8,993 nt of DNA from the NCBI GenBank assembly GCA_039028695.1, contig JBCCHN010000179.1:1-8993 (forward strand), in the 5' to 3' direction. Each line of letters opens with the position of its first letter. The first letter of the stretch is position 1. A program made the translations under genes and the position numbers. Positions 6,634 to 8,993 of the stretch are shown one piece after another. Under the pieces are notes generated by a model. That model was not told where the DNA came from and did not search any database. It saw only the letters and a list, made by a program, of their open reading frames with translations. This stretch comes from JANQKX01 sp039028695. GTDB taxonomy: Bacteria; Pseudomonadota; Alphaproteobacteria; Kiloniellales; Kiloniellaceae.

Positions 6634-6822
6634 ATGAGTGAAATAAGCGAAAAAGTAGTTTTGGATGAATTGACTGGAAACACCGGGGAAGTCCCGACGC
6701 CCGGCCATGACGAATGGTTTCGTGGCAAGGTACGCGATACTTTGGATAAAAAGGCCAATGGCAAGATGAGCTATCGCTCTCTTGATGAAGTGGCCGCTAA
6801 TTTTGGATTTAATGCACGTTAG
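6634..6822 (+). CDS. PaaA2-like antitoxin of a type II module
   Basis: A 62-residue acidic protein directly upstream of, and overlapping by 11 bases, a ParE-type toxin gene. The central part, GHDEWFRGKVRDTLD (24-38), matches the Y/H-x-x-W-R-x-KV-x-x-xL-D core of the PaaA2/"stability determinant" antitoxins, which pair with ParE2-type toxins; the C-terminus MSYRSLDEVAANFGF would wrap the toxin. Unlike ParD it has no visible ribbon-helix-helix DNA-binding domain at its N-terminus, and unlike the known paaR2-paaA2-parE2 operon no regulator gene precedes it, so it is unclear what represses the operon. The family assignment is by recalled motif; antitoxin function is well supported by the gene arrangement. 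Confidence 0.8.
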   Translation: MSEISEKVVLDELTGNTGEVPTPGHDEWFRGKVRDTLDKKANGKMSYRSLDEVAANFGFNAR

Positions 6823-7099
6823 GTTTTCCGCAGATGCGGTAGCCGATCTCCGCTCCATCGAAAATTATGTTAAGCCGGTGAGCCCGACCGGGTTCTTGCA
6901 AATCATCAGTTCCATTTTGACTTCCGCTGGTCAGCTCGAGCGGTTCCCACTTTTGGGACGGATTGGACGGGAAGGGGAAACCCGCGAGCTCTCGGTGCCT
7001 CGTACGCCCTTTGTCATCGTCTATACTCTTCCAGATGAATATCATGTTGATATTGAGCGAGTGCTGCATGAGCGACAGGAGTGGCCGTCCGAAGCTTGA
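6812..7099 (+). CDS. ParE/RelE-superfamily toxin
   Basis: A 95-residue small basic-fold toxin. The start is ATG 6812, inside the last codons of the antitoxin gene with GGA five bases upstream; the longer frame from 6782 reads antitoxin sequence in another frame and is not used. Family features: an N-terminal strand-helix HVRFSADAVADLRSIENYV, a second helix with LERFPLLGRIG (42-52), the strand pair RELSVPRTPFVIVY (58-71) and the terminal VLHERQEWP (84-92), the standard end of ParE toxins. ParE homologues poison DNA gyrase while RelE members cut mRNA on the ribosome; the sequence looks more ParE-like, so gyrase inhibition is the better guess. Translation is coupled to the antitoxin. Such modules commonly stabilise plasmids, integrons or genomic islands. 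Confidence 0.9.
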   Translation: MHVRFSADAVADLRSIENYVKPVSPTGFLQIISSILTSAGQLERFPLLGRIGREGETRELSVPRTPFVIVYTLPDEYHVDIERVLHERQEWPSEA

Positions 7100-7116
7100 G
7101 CGAACTCATAAATCAC

Positions 7117-7159
7117 AAAAGAGCAGGCCGATTCATATTGATCAGCCTGCTCTCTTTGT
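7117..7159. terminator. Bidirectional intrinsic terminator
   Basis: A 9-bp perfect stem, AGAGCAGGC (7120-7128) with GCCTGCTCT (7145-7153), is extended inward after one mismatch by GAT/ATC. It is followed by CTTTGTT on the plus strand and by TTTTGTGATTT on the minus strand. It lies in the 76-base gap between the convergent toxin gene and the 144-residue protein gene and should stop transcription from both. Confidence 0.8.
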
Positions 7160-7175
7160 TACGCAGGAAGAGGAA

Positions 7176-7610
7176 CTACGCAGCAAATTCCGGATGAGCC
7201 ATGCGATGCATTATCTTGGCCGCGTCGATAGTGGCTAGCACCGTTCCGGCCTTGGTCTCAACCTGGGAACAAAACTCATCGCGCAAAGGTCTCCCCATTC
7301 GATTCTCAATTTCCTGACGGTCGTCCGGACTTAGGTCCTTGGCCGAGATGATGTTCTGGGTCGGAACATATGCGCCCTGATCAATCTCCACCAACTCCAC
7401 GCCTTGTGCCAGGTAGTCATTTAAGGTTTCTGCCGCGAAGCTGCGGCGCCCGTCCTTGTACTCAAGGCGAGTTCGGAACTTGTGCGCGTCCACATGTTCG
7501 CCGAGTTCAGACAGGGATTTGCGGTCCTCCTCGCTGACTTCGCGGATTCGTTTCACATTCTGCAACGGCACCATGTTGCCGCTGTTCACTTTGATAAATT
7601 CATTGGTCAT
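7176..7610 (-). CDS. Unknown protein with an internal domain duplication
   Basis: A 144-residue soluble protein. ATG 7610 is preceded by GGAG at seven bases, so the start is firm. Residues 5-54 and 73-122 align without a gap at an offset of 68, with 12 identities of 50 counted by hand: each half has a strand of form hydrophobic-x-V/I-x-x-G, then V-P-x-Q-N, then S-x-x-D-R, then a strand ending in E-x-K-x-G and an A-rich helix. So it is two copies of a small alpha/beta domain. I do not recognise the family. There is no signal peptide or membrane segment. Upstream on the same strand is the remnant of another gene (7721-7939), which may once have formed an operon with it. It ends at the bidirectional terminator. 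Confidence 0.75.
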   Translation of the reverse strand: MTNEFIKVNSGNMVPLQNVKRIREVSEEDRKSLSELGEHVDAHKFRTRLEYKDGRRSFAAETLNDYLAQGVELVEIDQGAYVPTQNIISAKDLSPDDRQEIENRMGRPLRDEFCSQVETKAGTVLATIDAAKIMHRMAHPEFAA

Positions 7611-7645
7611 TAAAATACTCCATTGTTATTAGTTCTTTGTTTGTT

Positions 7646-7674
7646 CTTTTAAGGATATTATTCCTAAAATACAA
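7646..7674 (-). promoter_or_regulatory. Possible promoter/operator of the duplicated-domain gene
   Basis: On the minus strand TTGTAT (7674-7669) and TAAAAG (7651-7646) are spaced by 17 bases. Between and over them lies a near-palindrome, TTTTAGGA (7669-7662) and TCCTTAAAA (7655-7647), with one bulged base. The hexamers match consensus only partly, so this is tentative. Confidence 0.3.
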
Positions 7675-7720
7675 ATCATTTGATAGAGCGCATACAATCG
7701 GATGGATTAAGTGCCTTAGG

Positions 7721-7939
7721 TCAATCTTGCTGTCGGATTAGGTCGACGACATAATTCGGATTTGACTTTGATAAGCCAAATGCATCAACTCCTTCTTGTG
7801 CGTGATGGGCAAACATCAACGGAAAAAACTAACGGTTTGGATCAAACAAGAAGAGCTTTCTTGCCGAGGCGAGCAGGGTTGATCCATCCTGGTTTAAATC
7901 TAAATGAGCTCCGCCGTCGGATGCGACGAACGCAGTTTT
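7721..7939 (-). pseudogene. 3' remnant of an unknown gene, cut by the IS630 element
   Basis: From the inner edge of the insertion sequence the minus strand reads a protein-like frame of 36 codons (beginning KTAFVASDGGAHLDLNQDG and ending FLFDPNR), then a TAG at 7829-7831, then continues in the same frame for 35 codons (FFPLMFAHHAQEGVDAFGL through VVDLIRQQD) to TGA at 7721. The composition of both halves looks coding, so I read this as the C-terminal part of one gene that was disrupted by the insertion and has an in-frame amber. Its 5' part should lie beyond the right edge of the window. I do not recognise the family. Alternatively the native protein ends at the TAG and the rest is chance; this cannot be decided here. 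This remnant occupies most of the otherwise gene-free 330 bases between 7611 and 7940. Confidence 0.5.
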
Positions 7940-7940
7940 A

Positions 7941-7953
7941 GGCCATCGGGCGA
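7941..7953 (+). repeat. IS630 terminal inverted repeat, transposase 3' side
   Basis: GGCCATCGGGCGA, preceded by TA. It pairs with the repeat at 8979-8991 with two mismatches. Confidence 0.85.
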
Positions 7954-8911
7954 TTAGTTTGCAACGCATCCTGCTTGCTTGAAGTAGTTTGAGCATTCCG
8001 TTGGAGTAAAGAGGTCACAGACCCGACCAACTGCCCTCCATAGGTCATGATATGTTCTGGCCTTTGCCTTTCTGAGGAGGGTTTTCAGCTTTGAGAATGC
8101 TTTTTCGATTGGATTGAGATCGGGCGAGTAGCGTGGCAGGAACAGTACCCAGGCGCCGCGTGCCCTGATGACCTCGGCGGCTCTGGGGCTTTTGTGGACG
8201 TTGAGGTTATCCCAGACCACTACATCACCGGGCTGGAGCGTCGGGGCGAGCTGGGTGATTACATAGGTATCGAAGGCCTGGCCATTGATGGCACCGTCGA
8301 TCACCCAGGGGGCCACCAGCTCATCGCAGCGCAACCCGGCAATAAAGGTCTGGGTGTTCCACTTGCCAAAGGGCACGTCGGCAAGCAGCCTCTTGCCCTT
8401 GCGGCTGCGCCCCCTGAGCGGGGTCATGTTGGTCTTGACGCTGGTCTCGTCGATGAACACCAGCCGTCCGGGGGACGCTCTGATGGCCGGCAGGCGGTGG
8501 TTTTGCCATTCATCGCGCTCAGCCTTGACGTCAGCGCGTTCTTTCTCCGACGCCAGCAGCGTTTTTTTTATAGGTAAAGCCCGCTCCGCACAGGAATTTG
8601 GACAGATTGGAAGGGTCAACCTCAAGGCCATGCTCAGCCAGCAACATTGCCGCAAGCTCCGGCATGGTGATGTCGGGCCGGGCCTCCACCTGCCCAATAA
8701 TATAGGCGCCATGACACCCAAGCTTGCCACTGCCCTTCGGCCGGCCAATGGGAGCGGGTGCGATAGAACCTGTCTCCTCATAACGCGCCTGTAGCCGGAC
8801 CGCCGTCGAGGCCGCAACCCCATACCGGGCCGCAGCGCCACGCCTGGTATTGCCAGCCTTAACGTCCGATACAATTCGATTGCGTAAGTCCGCCGACAAG
8901 GCTTTGCCCAT
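7954..8911 (-). CDS. IS630 transposase, full-length frameshift product (OrfAB)
   Basis: Cut-and-paste transposase with a DDE active site, made from two frames. Frame A runs from ATG 8911 to the A8 run; a +1 shift there joins AGFTYKK to TLLASEKERADVKAERDEW in the second frame, which runs to TAA at 7954, giving 318 residues. The catalytic triad is D154 (FIDETSVKTNM), D234 (VVWDNLNVHKSP) and E269 (SPDLNPIEKAFSKLK); the D-E interval of 34 residues is the one typical of IS630. All three acidic residues lie in the second frame, so frame A alone cannot transpose. An ATG-less stretch of the second frame is open further upstream to 8874 but is a shadow of frame A there. The element appears functional provided the shift occurs; a simple one-base indel mutation would look the same. 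Confidence 0.85.
8531..8911 (-). CDS. IS630 OrfA, DNA-binding part of the transposase
   Basis: The zero-frame product of 126 residues starts at ATG 8911, with AGGAGG six bases upstream (an upstream in-frame start at 8938 lacks such a site). It holds the N-terminal helix-turn-helix (MGKALSADLRNRIV to AASTAVRLQARYEETG, about 1-45), the linker GRPKGSGK, and a winged-helix-like second domain (PDITMPELAAMLLAEHGLEV, PSNLSKFL). Without the frameshift it ends shortly after the A8 run. In other insertion sequences such a truncated DNA-binding product can inhibit transposition; here that is inference. Confidence 0.75.
   Translation of the reverse strand: MGKALSADLRNRIVSDVKAGNTRRGAAARYGVAASTAVRLQARYEETGSIAPAPIGRPKGSGKLGCHGAYIIGQVEARPDITMPELAAMLLAEHGLEVDPSNLSKFLCGAGFTYKKNAAGVGERTR
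8562..8569 (-). other. A8 slippery run joining the two transposase frames
   Basis: Eight consecutive A residues on the coding strand (TAT-AAA-AAA-AAC in frame A, ATA-AAA-AAA-ACG in frame B). The second frame is reached by a +1 shift, or equally by loss of one A through transcriptional slippage on the homopolymer. The homology of transposases crosses exactly at this point. Confidence 0.65.
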
Positions 8912-8978
8912 GATCCACCTCCTGAAACTGTGAATCACAAATCAAAGCCACTGGAAAGAAAAAAAGGATTCAGCCTTT

Positions 8979-8991
8979 TCGCCCGACGGTC
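8979..8991 (-). repeat. IS630 terminal inverted repeat, transposase 5' side
   Basis: Read on the minus strand it is GACCGTCGGGCGA, differing from the other end at two positions, and it is followed on the plus strand by TA at the window edge. Confidence 0.85.
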
Positions 8992-8993
8992 TA

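Larger units (their letters stand above)
7941..8991 (-). mobile_element. Complete IS630-family insertion sequence
   Basis: The 1051-bp element is bounded by 13-base imperfect terminal inverted repeats (11 of 13 matching) and by TA on both outer sides (7939-7940 and 8992-8993), the target duplicated by the IS630/Tc1/mariner superfamily. Nearly the whole length is transposase on the minus strand, whose stop codon abuts the left repeat. Its GC content is visibly higher than that of the neighbouring genes, which fits recent arrival. The window ends exactly at the right TA. Confidence 0.9.

Noticed and set aside
8194..8794. Plus-strand frames of 127 and 169 codons
   Set aside because: Both are antisense to the IS630 transposase and arise from its high GC content.
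1..8993. CRISPR array, tRNA, rRNA or replication origin
   Set aside because: No regularly spaced repeats, cloverleaf-like sequences, rRNA signatures or iteron/DnaA clusters were seen.

Overview
The window looks like an accessory ("flexible") stretch of a Gram-negative chromosome or plasmid. By the style of its proteins and its moderate GC content it is most likely from an alphaproteobacterium, but this is an inference from impression: there is no rRNA, tRNA or core gene to fix the taxonomy. Almost everything here belongs to mobile or conflict-related families.

Left part (1-3270, + strand). The 3' end of a gene built of ~29-residue W..G..HR.DGPA repeats is followed, in the same reading frame after one TGA, by a 653-codon STAND/NACHT-type ATPase with clear Walker A and B motifs. 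That gene overlaps by ATGA with a 297-residue TPR-like helical protein. The ATPase and the helical protein are clearly co-translated and form the best candidate for an uncharacterised (possibly anti-phage) system. Convergent to them (3360-4373, - strand) is a complete Mg-dependent endonuclease/exonuclease/phosphatase (EEP) family protein.

Middle part (4556-6431). A small serine recombinase (Tn3-resolvase/invertase type, - strand) stands back to back with a secreted, two-cysteine protein resembling the Rap1a/Tai immunity fold (+ strand). The latter meets tail to tail, sharing the tetranucleotide CTAG as both stop codons, a coiled-coil protein of unknown function that has a consensus sigma-70 promoter. 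The intergenic region between recombinase and secreted protein carries helically spaced TTCC repeats.

Right part (6634-8993). A two-gene toxin-antitoxin module (PaaA2-like antitoxin, ParE/RelE-superfamily toxin; 11-base overlap) appears to be transcribed leaderless. It is separated by a bidirectional terminator from a 144-residue protein made of two copies of one domain. Upstream of that is the 3' remnant of another gene, cut by a complete 1051-bp IS630-family insertion sequence (7941-8991, flanked by TA on both sides). The transposase of this element needs a +1 shift at an A8 run.
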